A DNA stretch of 64,000 nt from Defluviitaleaceae bacterium (GTDB lineage: Bacteria; Bacillota; Clostridia; Lachnospirales; WRAX01): contig WRAC01000001.1 in assembly GCA_009780415.1 (NCBI GenBank), positions 1-64,000 of the forward strand. The letters are read 5' to 3'. How positions within the stretch are numbered: position 1 is the first letter of the stretch; every line of letters starts with the position of its first letter. Positions 1-7,867 of this stretch are shown here, piece after piece. Position numbers and translations under genes: made by a program. The notes below the pieces were generated by a model. It worked only from the letters and a program-made list of their open reading frames with translations, was not told the origin of the DNA and ran no database searches.

Positions 1-638
1 AGCTCCGCACGCAAAAGCCTTCCGATATTGGCTATCGGAAAGAAGCTAAGCGCTATAATGGGCAGTATCATTGAGTGGAACCTTGTCCAGTTCAGCTGCG
101 GCTCGGGGGCAAGGATGATCGGGAACCATCCCAGCTTGAAAGCGATAAAGTATTGCAACAGCGCCGCCACCACGAAGGACGGTGCGGATATGAACAAAAT
201 GGACAGGCTTGACACGGTATGGTCATAAGCGGTGTTCTTCCGCAGCGCCGTGGTTATACCCACAAAAAGGCCAAGCGGAAAAATCAGGAACAGCGTAAAG
301 AAATTAAGCTGTATGGTAACGGGCAGATGCTGCATCATTACTTCATAAACCGCCATATTCGGGCGCAGTATCAAAGAAATCCCGAAATCCAGCCGCAAAT
401 AATTGGTTATCATGTGGAAGTACTGTACGGGAAGCGGCTGGTCCCATCTGAATCTGGCCATTATTATGTCTATGGTATGCTGTGTCACCGCCCCGCCGCC
501 GCTTGCGCTTCCGCCAAAATTTATCAGCGATTCAATCAGGTTGTTGGGCAAGGCGCGTATAAGGAAGAATATAACGGTCATTATCACAAAAAACGTAAGT
601 ATCGCGGCCACTAATCTTTGCAGCGTATATCTTACCAT
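1..638 (-). CDS. peptide ABC transporter permease (DppB/OppB type), partial
   Basis: Inner-membrane subunit of a dipeptide/oligopeptide/nickel ABC importer. Read on the complement it begins MVRYTLQRLVAAILTFFVIM, the usual start of OppB/DppB permeases: a short basic stretch, then a first membrane helix at about residues 9-28 ending near FLIRALP. About 212 residues are visible and further hydrophobic helices follow. The window edge removes the C-terminal part, including the EAA loop that contacts the ATPase. The ATG at 636-638 has AGGTGGTG five bases upstream. It lies 92 bases downstream of the binding-protein gene and is probably its operon partner. Family assignment is by recognition of the translation. 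Confidence 0.9.
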   Translation of the reverse strand, partial: MVRYTLQRLVAAILTFFVIMTVIFFLIRALPNNLIESLINFGGSASGGGAVTQHTIDIIMARFRWDQPLPVQYFHMITNYLRLDFGISLILRPNMAVYEVMMQHLPVTIQLNFFTLFLIFPLGLFVGITTALRKNTAYDHTVSSLSILFISAPSFVVAALLQYFIAFKLGWFPIILAPEPQLNWTRFHSMILPIIALSFFPIANIGRLLRAE

Positions 639-691
639 GTACACACCACCTAGACGCCTTTAAAGAGCAATTAATAGTTAATATTTAAAGC

Positions 692-717
692 CGGCGGGGG
701 AGTTAGCTCCCCCACCG
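692..717 (-). terminator. intercistronic hairpin between binding protein and permease
   Basis: GGGGGAG (696-702) pairs with CTCCCCC (707-713) around a TTAG loop, and three more pairs continue past one mismatch. It lies just after the binding-protein stop on the minus strand and is followed by AT-rich sequence without a long T run. Such hairpins between a binding protein and its permease commonly protect the upstream message or partly terminate transcription, so that more binding protein than permease is made. The role here is inferred. Confidence 0.6.
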
Positions 718-730
718 AGCGGTTTTGGTT

Positions 731-2542
731 TTACCAATCCTTCATTTCGGCGTAGAGTTCATCGTCCCATACGAACTGGAAGTCGCCTGCGCGGAAGTCG
801 AAATGCCCGACTTCAAGGATGGACGACAGCCAGGGGCTGAACAGGAGACGGTCGCGCGTCTGGTACATGGGAAGGAAGGTATGGTCGTTAAGCAGAAGCT
901 GCTCGACAATCGCGCTGATCTCATTCCTAAGCTGCTGGTTCCTGAAGTTGGTGAAAGCCAAGTCAAATAAGGCGGTAAACGTAATCTGAGCCCACGGGGT
1001 CAATACGCAGTACTGGGTGGGGTAGGAATCGCGGTGTCCGGTGGTTATCCAGTTGGTGTTCCACCAGGGCTCGTTATCGATAATCTGCCAGATACGGCGG
1101 GCCGCCACTATTTCGTAGGTCATGGTGGTGCGCTGCAGGTTGTCAAGGGCTACCTGGAAGGGCACGGCCACAAGGTTGATCTGGAGCCGGTCCGCGCCGA
1201 ACAGGTTCTGCCAGCTTTCCTGAATGGCTTCCGCCCAGATCTGGTCGGCTTCGCCGCCGTCGGTGTACTGTACTTCAAAAGAGAGAGGCACACTGCCGTT
1301 GGCTGTATAAGCCAGCTCAAAATACGCCAGGGCGCGTTCGGGTTCGAATCCGAATTCACTCAATTCATGCCCGTTTATTGTAATGCTCTGGGCTCCCTCG
1401 CTGTCCCTGTAGGGGTGCTGGATGGCGTTTTCACGGAAATCAACGTCCCTCATTCTGGTCGCCCTGGGATAGAGATAAGCCTGCGGCAGCGCGGTGGGGT
1501 ATGCAGCCCTTACGATCCTTTCCCTGTCAAGACCCCAATACAGGGCGCGCCTGAAATTGATGTCCTGAAGGATGGGGTTGGATTCGCTGAAGGGATTGAG
1601 GAATATACCGTAGATAAAGGCGTCAGAGTAGTAGAACAGGTCGGGGTATTCGTCAAACCTTCTGGAGTTGGCGCGGGTCTGGTCCAACTGGCCGGAATCA
1701 AACAGCATCCACTGTGTGTCCTCGTTGGGGGCTATGTAGAAGCTGATGCGGTCGGCTGTGAACGTGTCGGAGATGGGACTGCCGTTCTCGCGCTTTTCGA
1801 TTTCAAGATACTGTTCGGGCATAAACGCCGAAATCCTGTAAACGCCGGAAGCTATGAAATGCTCCGGGGTCGTTCCCCAGGTGTTTTCGGTGCGGTCCTC
1901 ATTAAAGAGCGACTCGTACAACTCGGGATGCACAATGGCCGAGCCGAAAACACCATACCTCTCCATAACGTGGAACGCTCCCAGCTGCGGTATGCCCTCC
2001 GGGGTATAGGTAATCTGGATGGTGTAATCGTCGAGAACCTTGAAGCCCTCGACTTCATCCCACTCGATCTCGCCGCGCAGGTATTCCAAGCCGCCCACTA
2101 TCTGCCAGGCGTTTTCATTGCGCCAGAGCATTACGGGGTCGATAAGCATCTTTTGGGAGTACTCAAAAACATGGGCGTCGATAACTCTACCGTCGTCAAA
2201 GGTATAGCCCTGCTGGATCTCTATCTGCCATACCAGGCCTTCCTCGTCCATCTGCTTGGGGAAGTCCGCGGCAAGGTCGGGCACATAGCGCGTCCATTGC
2301 AGTTCGGGGCACAGCACCCTGTGGTACAGGTTCGCGGAGAAAAGCCTGTGCATGTCGTACTCGTTCTCAAGCCTCTGGACGTTGAAGGTAGCCGGGGTAT
2401 GGGGCAGCGCGAACGGCAGCCTCAAGTGCCGCTCAAGGCGCTCCGGCGCCGCTTCGGTAGCCGTTACTGTGGTGACAAACGCCGAAAGCGTCATGACCAC
2501 CGTGAGGAAAAGCGCTAAAATACGGGAACTGCGTTGATTCAT
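731..2542 (-). CDS. extracellular solute-binding protein, family 5 (peptide/nickel)
   Basis: Extracytoplasmic substrate receptor of a peptide-type ABC importer, 603 residues. It starts MNQRSSRILALFLTVVMTLS with a hydrophobic core ending near TVTATEAAP, a type I signal peptide. There is no lipobox cysteine, unlike the second family-5 protein at 23921-25456. The body shows the family pattern: 'DLAADFPKQMDEEGLVWQIE', then 'G..F.DG..IDAHVFEYS', and later 'NFRRALYWGLDRERIV'. The start has AAGGAGG eight bases upstream. It is 21 bases after a DUF3899-type gene and 92 bases before a permease, so the three form one leftward operon. Without a lipid anchor it may be held by the permease, or the anchor may have been lost. 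Substrate cannot be read from sequence. Confidence 0.93.
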   Translation of the reverse strand: MNQRSSRILALFLTVVMTLSAFVTTVTATEAAPERLERHLRLPFALPHTPATFNVQRLENEYDMHRLFSANLYHRVLCPELQWTRYVPDLAADFPKQMDEEGLVWQIEIQQGYTFDDGRVIDAHVFEYSQKMLIDPVMLWRNENAWQIVGGLEYLRGEIEWDEVEGFKVLDDYTIQITYTPEGIPQLGAFHVMERYGVFGSAIVHPELYESLFNEDRTENTWGTTPEHFIASGVYRISAFMPEQYLEIEKRENGSPISDTFTADRISFYIAPNEDTQWMLFDSGQLDQTRANSRRFDEYPDLFYYSDAFIYGIFLNPFSESNPILQDINFRRALYWGLDRERIVRAAYPTALPQAYLYPRATRMRDVDFRENAIQHPYRDSEGAQSITINGHELSEFGFEPERALAYFELAYTANGSVPLSFEVQYTDGGEADQIWAEAIQESWQNLFGADRLQINLVAVPFQVALDNLQRTTMTYEIVAARRIWQIIDNEPWWNTNWITTGHRDSYPTQYCVLTPWAQITFTALFDLAFTNFRNQQLRNEISAIVEQLLLNDHTFLPMYQTRDRLLFSPWLSSILEVGHFDFRAGDFQFVWDDELYAEMKDW

Positions 2543-2563
2543 TCTGTTTCCTCCTTGTTATAT

Positions 2564-2941
2564 TTATTGGTATTGCGCAAACCCCAACACAAAAGAAACA
2601 ATAAGAAACGGCAAGCCAATTATATAATATTCCTTCATAGTTTTAGGATTTTTTGCCAATTCATGGGCGTAATCAGCCATGGAAAGCGGGCGCGCCGAGG
2701 GATCGGCGTTTTTGTGCTTGCGGAACTGCCGCTTATATGACGCATAAGAAAACAGCTTAAACAGGCCCGCATTCCTGACATAAACGCAAAACCCTATCGA
2801 AACATGAAATATACCGATTATGAAAAAGATATTTATTAGATTATGCAAAAACCCATTTTGATTACTGATGTATGTATATAAACCCGCGATAATAATACTT
2901 ATTCCAAAAATTATAAGGTCTTTCTTTCTGAACACCCTCAT
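2564..2941 (-). CDS. DUF3899-like small membrane protein
   Basis: 125 residues. Two hydrophobic segments at about 9-25 and 30-55 are followed by a basic cytoplasmic stretch (SYASYKRQFRKHKN) and a third helix near the C-terminus. The plan and the phrases 'NIFFIIGIFHVSIGFCVYVRNAGLF' and 'YYIIGLPFLIVSFVLG' match DUF3899-type proteins. The protein at 25571-25966 has the same layout ('VLLGFGCMIRNSGQFRLLGYRGY', 'FLPFLIVGAPL') and also sits next to a family-5 binding protein. This one is the first gene of the operon. Function unknown. Confidence 0.75.
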   Translation of the reverse strand: MRVFRKKDLIIFGISIIIAGLYTYISNQNGFLHNLINIFFIIGIFHVSIGFCVYVRNAGLFKLFSYASYKRQFRKHKNADPSARPLSMADYAHELAKNPKTMKEYYIIGLPFLIVSFVLGFAQYQ

Positions 2942-2974
2942 AAATCACCTAAAGACATTCCAAACTTATTCCCC

Positions 2975-3004
2975 ATTATAACATATAAACAAAAAACATT
3001 GCAA
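2975..3004 (-). promoter_or_regulatory. sigma-A-type promoter for the leftward transporter operon
   Basis: On the minus strand TTGCAA (2999-3004) lies 18 bases upstream of TATAAT (2975-2980), about 35 bases ahead of the DUF3899 start. The -35 is palindromic and is shared with the rightward promoter at 2999-3027. Confidence 0.6.
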
Positions 3005-3027
3005 TATCTAATTTATTTTGTTAGAAT
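2999..3027 (+). promoter_or_regulatory. sigma-A-type promoter for the aminopeptidase gene
   Basis: TTGCAA (2999-3004), 17 bases, TAGAAT (3022-3027), about 28 bases upstream of the ATG at 3055. The -35 hexamer equals its own reverse complement and is also the -35 of the divergent promoter. Confidence 0.65.
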
Positions 3028-3054
3028 TGCGATATCAAAGGAAGGAGAGCAATT

Positions 3055-4299
3055 ATGGACAATTCATTTTACATAGCAAACAGGCGTTCGCTGTACGCGC
3101 GCCTTGAAAAGGGAGCCCTCGCCATCGTACACAGCGGCGCCGCTCCCAGAAAAACAAACGACGAATATTATCCGTTTTTTACCGACCGTAACTTTATTTA
3201 CCTTACGGGCATAGAGCAGGATAACGCGGTATTGTTAGGCATCGGCGGGGACGGCGGCGGCTTGGGCGAAACCCTGTTTATCCCGCCGCCGGATTTAATG
3301 CTGGAGCGCTGGAACGGCAGGCGCGTCAAGGCGGATGAAGCGTCGGGGATTTCCGGGATACAGGACATAAAGCATACCCCGGATTTTGACAGGCAGCTTG
3401 ACCGTTTCCTTGCTTCCGGCGCGCATGACATCGTTTACCTTCCCTTATTTAAATATACGTCCGATGAGCCGGACGGCCCCGCGTACCGCCTGGCCCGCTA
3501 TATCCGCGACCGCTTCCCGCACGTTGTCATAAAGGATTTGCTCCCGCATATAAAGGCTCTGCGCCTGATAAAGAAGCCCTGCGAGATAGAGGCGATGCGC
3601 AAAGCGGAAGCGGTCACCGGGGAGGGCATTCTTGCGATGATGAAAGCCGCCCGGCCCGGGATTATGGAATACGAGCTGAAAGCGGAGCTTGAGTACGCCT
3701 TCATGAAACACGGGGTTCTGCCGGCATCACCGCCCATTATCTCCGCCGGGGAAAACAACTTCTGCATCCACTACAACGCGTTCCGCGGATGCGCCGACGA
3801 CGGGGATCTGGTGCTGAACGACGTCGGGGCAAAGTGGGACAGCGTAATGACCGACGTTAGCCGCGCCTGGCCCGTAAACGGGCGGTTTAGCGAACGCCAG
3901 CGCATATTGTACCAATGCGCGTACGATACCTCCGAGCATTTATTTTCCATAATAAAGCCCGGTATGCCCATGCGCGACGTGGACGGCATTATACGCAAAT
4001 ACAATTTCGAGCGTATGCGCGATGCCGGCGTGTGCAAATCATGGGACGAGATAGGAACATACATGTGGCACGGCGGCGCCCATCACGTCGGCTTCGACGT
4101 GCATGACGTCGTGGCCGTCGCCCCGGACACTCCCCTTGCGCCGGGCATGGTGTTCTGCGTGGATATCGGTATATACCACATGGAATGGGGCATCGGCTTC
4201 CGTCTGGAGGATAACTGCCTGATTACGGAAAGCGGCTGCGAAAACCTGTCAAAGGACATCCCCCGCAGCATAGAGGAAATCGAAAGCGTGTTTAATTAA
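3055..4299 (+). CDS. pepP: Xaa-Pro aminopeptidase (aminopeptidase P, M24B)
   Basis: Cytosolic metallopeptidase that removes an N-terminal residue preceding proline, 414 residues. The N-terminal AMP_N domain (about 1-130) is followed by the creatinase-fold catalytic domain. All five metal ligands are visible: D256 (in VLNDVG), D267 (in MTDVSRAWP), H344 (in GGAHHVGFDVHD), E385 (in FRLEDN) and E396 (in SGCENL). The start has AAGGAGAGC upstream and its own promoter. It stands opposite a peptide ABC importer, which fits use of imported peptides. Confidence 0.95.
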   Translation: MDNSFYIANRRSLYARLEKGALAIVHSGAAPRKTNDEYYPFFTDRNFIYLTGIEQDNAVLLGIGGDGGGLGETLFIPPPDLMLERWNGRRVKADEASGISGIQDIKHTPDFDRQLDRFLASGAHDIVYLPLFKYTSDEPDGPAYRLARYIRDRFPHVVIKDLLPHIKALRLIKKPCEIEAMRKAEAVTGEGILAMMKAARPGIMEYELKAELEYAFMKHGVLPASPPIISAGENNFCIHYNAFRGCADDGDLVLNDVGAKWDSVMTDVSRAWPVNGRFSERQRILYQCAYDTSEHLFSIIKPGMPMRDVDGIIRKYNFERMRDAGVCKSWDEIGTYMWHGGAHHVGFDVHDVVAVAPDTPLAPGMVFCVDIGIYHMEWGIGFRLEDNCLITESGCENLSKDIPRSIEEIESVFN

Positions 4300-4317
4300 T
4301 CAGCGGTTACATGCCTT

Positions 4318-4349
4318 TCTTTGTGTTTTTTTGTGTTTTCTGTGGTTGA
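4318..4349 (+). repeat. dispersed T-rich repeat, copy 1
   Basis: About 30 bases made of a TTTGTG, TTTTTTTGTG, TTTTCTGTGG, TTGA series, just after the aminopeptidase stop. Close relatives lie at 32762-32795 and 47293-47324 in the same orientation, and at 45446-45480 and 58747-58779 inverted. All are at gene ends or between genes. Confidence 0.7.
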
Positions 4350-4465
4350 ATAAAAAATCATTAGCTTGTTTTGAACTTTTCCGTAATATTCGTTAAAACA
4401 GAGTATAAATTTCCATAATTTCCGCCTATACTAACCTTACATCAACAATCGAAAGGGGTATGCGC

Positions 4466-5347
4466 GTGGATAATAAGAAATGGAATTTATATATCGGGAT
4501 GGGAGTGCTTCTGACATCGTTCGCGATGATTTTGTTCGCCGGGTCGCTGATACGGCCCGGCAATCTGGGCGCGTACGTCCTTCAAACGCAAAACCGGCTG
4601 GAAATCCCCATAGACGCTACGCTGAAGGAAGCGGTGGAAGCCACTTATGACGTAAGCTTCGCTTTTCCAAGGCGCGGCACGGAAAATGTATCCTTGTATA
4701 TACCCGAGTACGATTATATCGAGTTTGAGCAGGCGGAGCTGTATCTGAACACCTTTGATATCGGAGCGCTTATCCGCGGCGGTGAGGAGGATGACGGGGG
4801 CGCTTTCCACATTTTCAAGGGGGAAAAGGGCGAGCTGCACGTGAATAAATATTATAACCGCATTATCGCGCGGTTTATCGGCCCCTTTTATGGCGATTCG
4901 GCAAACCCCTTGGATCAGGAATCCGTGCTGCACGCGGCTTTGGAATATATCATCGGCACTTCCCTGCCCTTTGATTACGCGGTAAGCACGGCGGCCCGCC
5001 AGGACGGCGGCTGGTCCGTTTCCTTTTACCGCGAAATAGGCGGGCTTATCTGCCGCGACCATCCCGTAAGCATTACCCTTGACGCGTACGGTAATATTTT
5101 AGGCGTCGATTATTACCTCCTAAGCTACGAAAAAATTGCGCAGGCCAGCCTTATTACCACGAGGGAGGCCTATTACAGCCTACCGCCCCTTTGCGTGGAT
5201 TCTAAGGTTGACTTAAAGAAATGCGCGCTGGTGTACAAGTTCGAGGACAGCATTTTACAGCCCGTTTATCTGTTCGAGGGTGAAATTGTGCAAGCCGGGG
5301 AAGTCAAGCCTTTCAGTTATTATATAAACGCGGCGAAATTTAATTGA
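4466..5347 (+). CDS. membrane-anchored protein, possibly YycI-like
   Basis: About 293 residues. One hydrophobic helix near the N-terminus (YIGMGVLLTSFAMILFAG) precedes a long extracytoplasmic domain. The C-terminal half, with 'YDYIEF...', 'GWSVSFYREIGGLICRD' and a closing 'LQPVYLFEGEI...YYINAAKF', recalls the YycI/YycH regulators of the WalRK system, but this is weak and no walRK genes are nearby. Two starts are in frame: ATG 4460 has AAAGGGG only one base away, while GTG 4466 gives a seven-base spacer and is preferred. It precedes a GerS-like lipoprotein by 79 bases. Confidence 0.5.
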   Translation: MDNKKWNLYIGMGVLLTSFAMILFAGSLIRPGNLGAYVLQTQNRLEIPIDATLKEAVEATYDVSFAFPRRGTENVSLYIPEYDYIEFEQAELYLNTFDIGALIRGGEEDDGGAFHIFKGEKGELHVNKYYNRIIARFIGPFYGDSANPLDQESVLHAALEYIIGTSLPFDYAVSTAARQDGGWSVSFYREIGGLICRDHPVSITLDAYGNILGVDYYLLSYEKIAQASLITTREAYYSLPPLCVDSKVDLKKCALVYKFEDSILQPVYLFEGEIVQAGEVKPFSYYINAAKFN

Positions 5348-5426
5348 CGCCTTATAATATCCCGTATAAATCTCCCAAGCCCCTAGTATAAATAGTACAG
5401 ACCATTTTATTTCTAGGAGGCTGTTA

Positions 5427-6071
5427 ATGAAAAGATTTCGTTTTACTACGGTTATCGCTCTGGCAAGCCTGATGCTCTTCACCGCCGGGCTTGCCGGGTG
5501 CCGGAACAAGGCAGAGGCGGACCGCGACGCCTACGAAAGAATCCAGAACGCGCTTCTGACCATGACCGGATACGCGGCCGAAGCGACTGTTACGTACATA
5601 TCGAACAAAAGTCAGCACACATACCAGGTAAGGCAGCAGGCCCGCATGAGCGGCGAATACCGCATCGAGGTAACGGGCCCCGAACGCGTGGCGGGCAACA
5701 TCACCGTCAGCGACAATAAGACGATTACCCAGTTCAACACCCGCGTGCAGGGCCGTTTCAGCGTGCTGCCCGACGAGGCGCCGGAGCGCCTTGAGCTGTT
5801 TGTCACCTCTTTCGTTAAAAACTATCTGCGCTCGCAGGAGGTCACAATCAGCGTCGCCAGCGTGGGCGAGAGCCTTTGCACCGTACTTGAGGCAACGATA
5901 CCCGGCGAACATCCCTATCTGCGGACGGAGAAACTGTGGGTGTCCAACACCACCCACAAGCCCGTAAAGCTTTCAATCTACGACCCGGACGGCGTTGAGC
6001 GCGTCACCGTCACCTTCGAGAGCTTCGAGTTTAACGTGGATTTTGACGACAGCGTATTCAGAATGCAATGA
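5427..6071 (+). CDS. GerS/LolA-like lipoprotein
   Basis: Secreted lipoprotein of 214 residues. The signal peptide ends in the lipobox LAGC with C25 as the lipidated residue. The rest reads as a LolA/LolB-like half-barrel with many alternating beta strands ('TYQVRQQARMSGEYRIEVTGPE', 'TEKLWVSNTTHKPVKL'). This matches the Bacillus YdcC and clostridial GerS germination lipoprotein group. Its position just before an EndoA toxin gene agrees: in Bacillus and Clostridia the usual order is ydcC/gerS - alr - ndoAI - ndoA. Here alr and ndoAI are missing. A germination role is inferred from family and context. Confidence 0.75.
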   Translation: MKRFRFTTVIALASLMLFTAGLAGCRNKAEADRDAYERIQNALLTMTGYAAEATVTYISNKSQHTYQVRQQARMSGEYRIEVTGPERVAGNITVSDNKTITQFNTRVQGRFSVLPDEAPERLELFVTSFVKNYLRSQEVTISVASVGESLCTVLEATIPGEHPYLRTEKLWVSNTTHKPVKLSIYDPDGVERVTVTFESFEFNVDFDDSVFRMQ

Positions 6072-6161
6072 TAATTTTTCAAAACTGTAATGTATACAAA
6101 AAAGGAAAGAAGTGAATAATATGTATAACTAAAATGTTTCGCGCATGTTGAGGTGTATTGA

Positions 6162-6506
6162 ATGTTGATAAGACGAGGTGACATATTTTATGCGGATCTT
6201 AGCCCGGTGATAGGCTCCGAGCAGGGCGGGGTGCGCCCCGTTTTGATAATCCAGAACGACGTGGGCAACCGTTACAGCCCCACTATCATCTGCGCCGCCA
6301 TAACCTCACAGATAAACAAGGCTAAACTGCCTACCCACATAGAGATAGATTCCAAGGATTATACTCTTGTAAGGGATTCCGTAGTGCTGCTTGAGCAGGT
6401 GCGCACCGTTGACAAAAAACGCTTGAAGGAAAAGATTTGCCGGCTGGACGACGACCTGATGGATAGGGTCGATAAAGCCTTGCTGGTAAGCTTCGGGTTG
6501 GGATAG
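6162..6506 (+). CDS. ndoA: EndoA/MazF-family mRNA interferase
   Basis: 114-residue ribosome-independent endoribonuclease of the PemK/MazF family, very close to Bacillus EndoA. It starts [15 protein letters not shown] and continues [26 protein letters not shown] and [15 protein letters not shown], with the conserved arginine and threonine segments present. TTGAGGTG precedes the ATG. No antitoxin (EndoAI-type ribbon-helix-helix) gene lies in the 90 bases upstream. That gap holds only a six-codon reading frame (GTG at about 6112) with its own AAAGGAAAG. A strong terminator follows. Confidence 0.95.
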   Translation: MLIRRGDIFYADLSPVIGSEQGGVRPVLIIQNDVGNRYSPTIICAAITSQINKAKLPTHIEIDSKDYTLVRDSVVLLEQVRTVDKKRLKEKICRLDDDLMDRVDKALLVSFGLG

Positions 6507-6515
6507 GATACATAA

Positions 6516-6570
6516 TAAAGCCGGGATGGCAGGGTACGGCGTACCCAGCATCCCGGCTTTATTTATTTTG
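6516..6570 (+). terminator. intrinsic terminator after ndoA
   Basis: AAAGCCGGGATG (6517-6528) pairs with CATCCCGGCTTT (6549-6560); an inner GGGTAC/GTACCC stem extends the hairpin. ATTTATTTT follows. It separates ndoA from the tRNA promoter. Confidence 0.9.
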
Positions 6571-6571
6571 C

Positions 6572-6600
6572 TTGACAAAACGGGTTTCCTTGGATATAAT
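6572..6600 (+). promoter_or_regulatory. consensus sigma-A promoter of tRNA-Thr
   Basis: TTGACA (6572-6577), 17 bases, TATAAT (6595-6600): a perfect match to consensus, ending ten bases before the tRNA 5' end, as expected for a stable RNA gene. Confidence 0.92.
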
Positions 6601-6609
6601 ATCCGCATT

Positions 6610-6680
6610 GCTACTGTGGCTCAGGGGTAGAGCAGCGCACTCGTAATGCGCAGGCCGCGAGTTCAAATCTCGCCAGTAGC
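6610..6680 (+). tRNA. tRNA-Thr (anticodon CGT)
   Basis: A 71-base cloverleaf: acceptor GCTACTG/CAGTAGC (7 bp), D arm GCTC/GAGC, anticodon arm GCGCA/TGCGC with loop CTCGTAA giving anticodon CGT (reads ACG), a five-base variable loop, and T arm GCGAG/CTCGC with loop TTCAAAT. No CCA is encoded; TTA follows. It has its own promoter and terminator, so it is a single-gene unit. Confidence 0.97.
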
Positions 6681-6687
6681 TTATGGT

Positions 6688-6722
6688 AAAACCGCCGCAA
6701 ATCAACGATTTGCGGCGGTTTT
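6688..6722 (+). terminator. intrinsic terminator after tRNA-Thr
   Basis: AAAACCGCCGCAAATC and GATTTGCGGCGGTTTT are perfect 16-bp arms around an AAC loop, eight bases after the tRNA. Confidence 0.95.
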
Positions 6723-6909
6723 CATATATCAGAATACGTTGATTTTCCCAACCTCCATTAATTCTACCTGATTCGCCGGTTTGTATTCCCGTCCTATTCA
6801 TGTTATAATTCATCTGTAGTTTTGTGGTTAAGGGTAATGAAATGGCCCGCCCTTCTCAAATATCCGGCAGGTTTAAATTTGCCGGATATAGTGAAGGGAG
6901 GTGAACTGC

Positions 6910-7044
6910 GTGCCATTCTTTTACTTTTTAGCCAATGCCTTGGCGTCTATCGTCTGCTCTATTCTTGCAAGCAAGTTAGAGCCGGTATTAGACCGTCTTA
7001 TGCGGCGGCGAAAAAAGGAAAAGAGCCCCAACCATCCAAAGTAA
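6910..7044 (+). CDS. 44-residue hydrophobic peptide, candidate type I toxin
   Basis: Starts at GTG 6910 with GGGAGGTG five bases upstream and ends TAA 7042-7044. The peptide has a hydrophobic N-terminal half (MPFFYFLANALASIVCSILA) and a strongly basic tail (RLMRRRKKEK). This is the plan of small membrane toxins of Clostridia and Bacillus type I systems. The leader holds a hairpin (ATATCCGGCA/TGCCGGATAT, about 6858-6888) before the ribosome site. The last codons lie inside a hairpin that acts as terminator for a convergent antisense transcript (7011-7099). Toxicity is inferred from architecture. Confidence 0.65.
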   Translation: MPFFYFLANALASIVCSILASKLEPVLDRLMRRRKKEKSPNHPK

Positions 7045-7099
7045 AGGCTCTTGACCACCTGAGATAGGGAATTTGCGTCATCCCTCTCTTTGTTATTCT
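7011..7099 (-). ncRNA. candidate antisense antitoxin RNA to the 6910 peptide
   Basis: A minus-strand promoter at 7106-7134 would start an RNA near 7099. It runs about 88 bases, has a 5' stem built from GAGAGGGA and TCCCTATCTC, and ends at hairpin AAGAGCC (7046-7052)/GGCTCTT (7021-7027) followed by TTCCTTTTTT. It overlaps the 3' end of the toxin message, like RatA with txpA. No expression data; read from promoter and terminator alone. Confidence 0.6.
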
Positions 7100-7105
7100 A
7101 CCCCC

Positions 7106-7134
7106 ATTATAGCGCATACATTACATTTTTGCAA
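7106..7134 (-). promoter_or_regulatory. promoter of the antisense RNA
   Basis: On the minus strand TTGCAA (7129-7134), 17 bases, TATAAT (7106-7111). No gene is correctly placed downstream on that strand, so it most likely drives the antisense RNA. Confidence 0.75.
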
Positions 7135-7172
7135 GTATTTATTTACTGCCGGCCGGATATCTTTTGATTATC

Positions 7173-7745
7173 TCAGCCCAAATACTGATTAATACCTTTT
7201 GCCAATGCCGCCGCCATATCAGCCCGCCTGTCCCTTAATATTTGGACATCGGGGTTCTGCGGCGGGCTGTCGATAAACGCAAGCTCTATCATAATCGCGG
7301 GCATGTCGGTATGCCGCAGAACGCTTAAAGAGCCCGCATTGGACTCCGTGTCTAACTTAACGCCCCTGTTGCGCAAATTCATAGCGGCGGCATATGTATC
7401 GTTAACAGCCAGCGCAAACGCTCTGTCATCCGGTTTCGTGGCGGCTATGAAGGTTTCGGCGCCGGTGCCGCCCCCGGCGTTCACGTGGACAGAGATGAAA
7501 TAATCCGCTCCCCATTCGTTGGCCATTTGCCAGCGGACGTTTATGGATGAATTAGTATCGGTCCCCAAATTAGTTTCAAGCGTTGGACGGCTTAGACGGA
7601 TATCAAAATTACTTTTTAATATTTCCCCAAGGAGAAACGACACCTCAAAAGTAATGTCCTGCTCCCTCATACCGTTTCCTTCCGCCCCTGTGTTGAATTG
7701 GCTGTAATTATGCCCGGCGTCGATGAATATTTTAGTCCTGCTCAT
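7173..7745 (-). CDS. N-acetylmuramoyl-L-alanine amidase (Amidase_3)
   Basis: 190 residues, a bare Amidase_3 zinc hydrolase that cleaves the amide between muramic acid and the stem peptide. Zinc ligands and catalytic residues are visible: H in IFIDAGHNY, E in GMREQDITFEV, H in FISVHVNAG, and E in MIELAFID. There is no signal peptide, membrane helix or cell-wall-binding repeat. It would therefore act inside a mother cell, be released by lysis, or be exported another way; such stand-alone forms occur in phages and spore formers. AGGAGGT precedes the ATG. Confidence 0.9.
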   Translation of the reverse strand: MSRTKIFIDAGHNYSQFNTGAEGNGMREQDITFEVSFLLGEILKSNFDIRLSRPTLETNLGTDTNSSINVRWQMANEWGADYFISVHVNAGGGTGAETFIAATKPDDRAFALAVNDTYAAAMNLRNRGVKLDTESNAGSLSVLRHTDMPAIMIELAFIDSPPQNPDVQILRDRRADMAAALAKGINQYLG

Positions 7746-7867
7746 GAAATACCTCCTGATTACGTAATTATTTATATTCTTCTCTTTCTATCTTATGCAG
7801 GCCTCGGCCCTTTATGAGATAACAGTATAAGGCTTGCGCAACGGACGAAAATTGTGTATTATTGTAT

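Noticed and set aside
1034-2518. Long open frame on the plus strand across the first binding protein
   Set aside because: It is antisense to a clearly functional binding protein; the translation shows no domain or ribosome site and its length follows from GC-rich codon bias.
6822-7067. 81-codon frame over the type I locus
   Set aside because: Overlaps the leader hairpin and toxin in another frame; the 44-codon GTG frame has the ribosome site.
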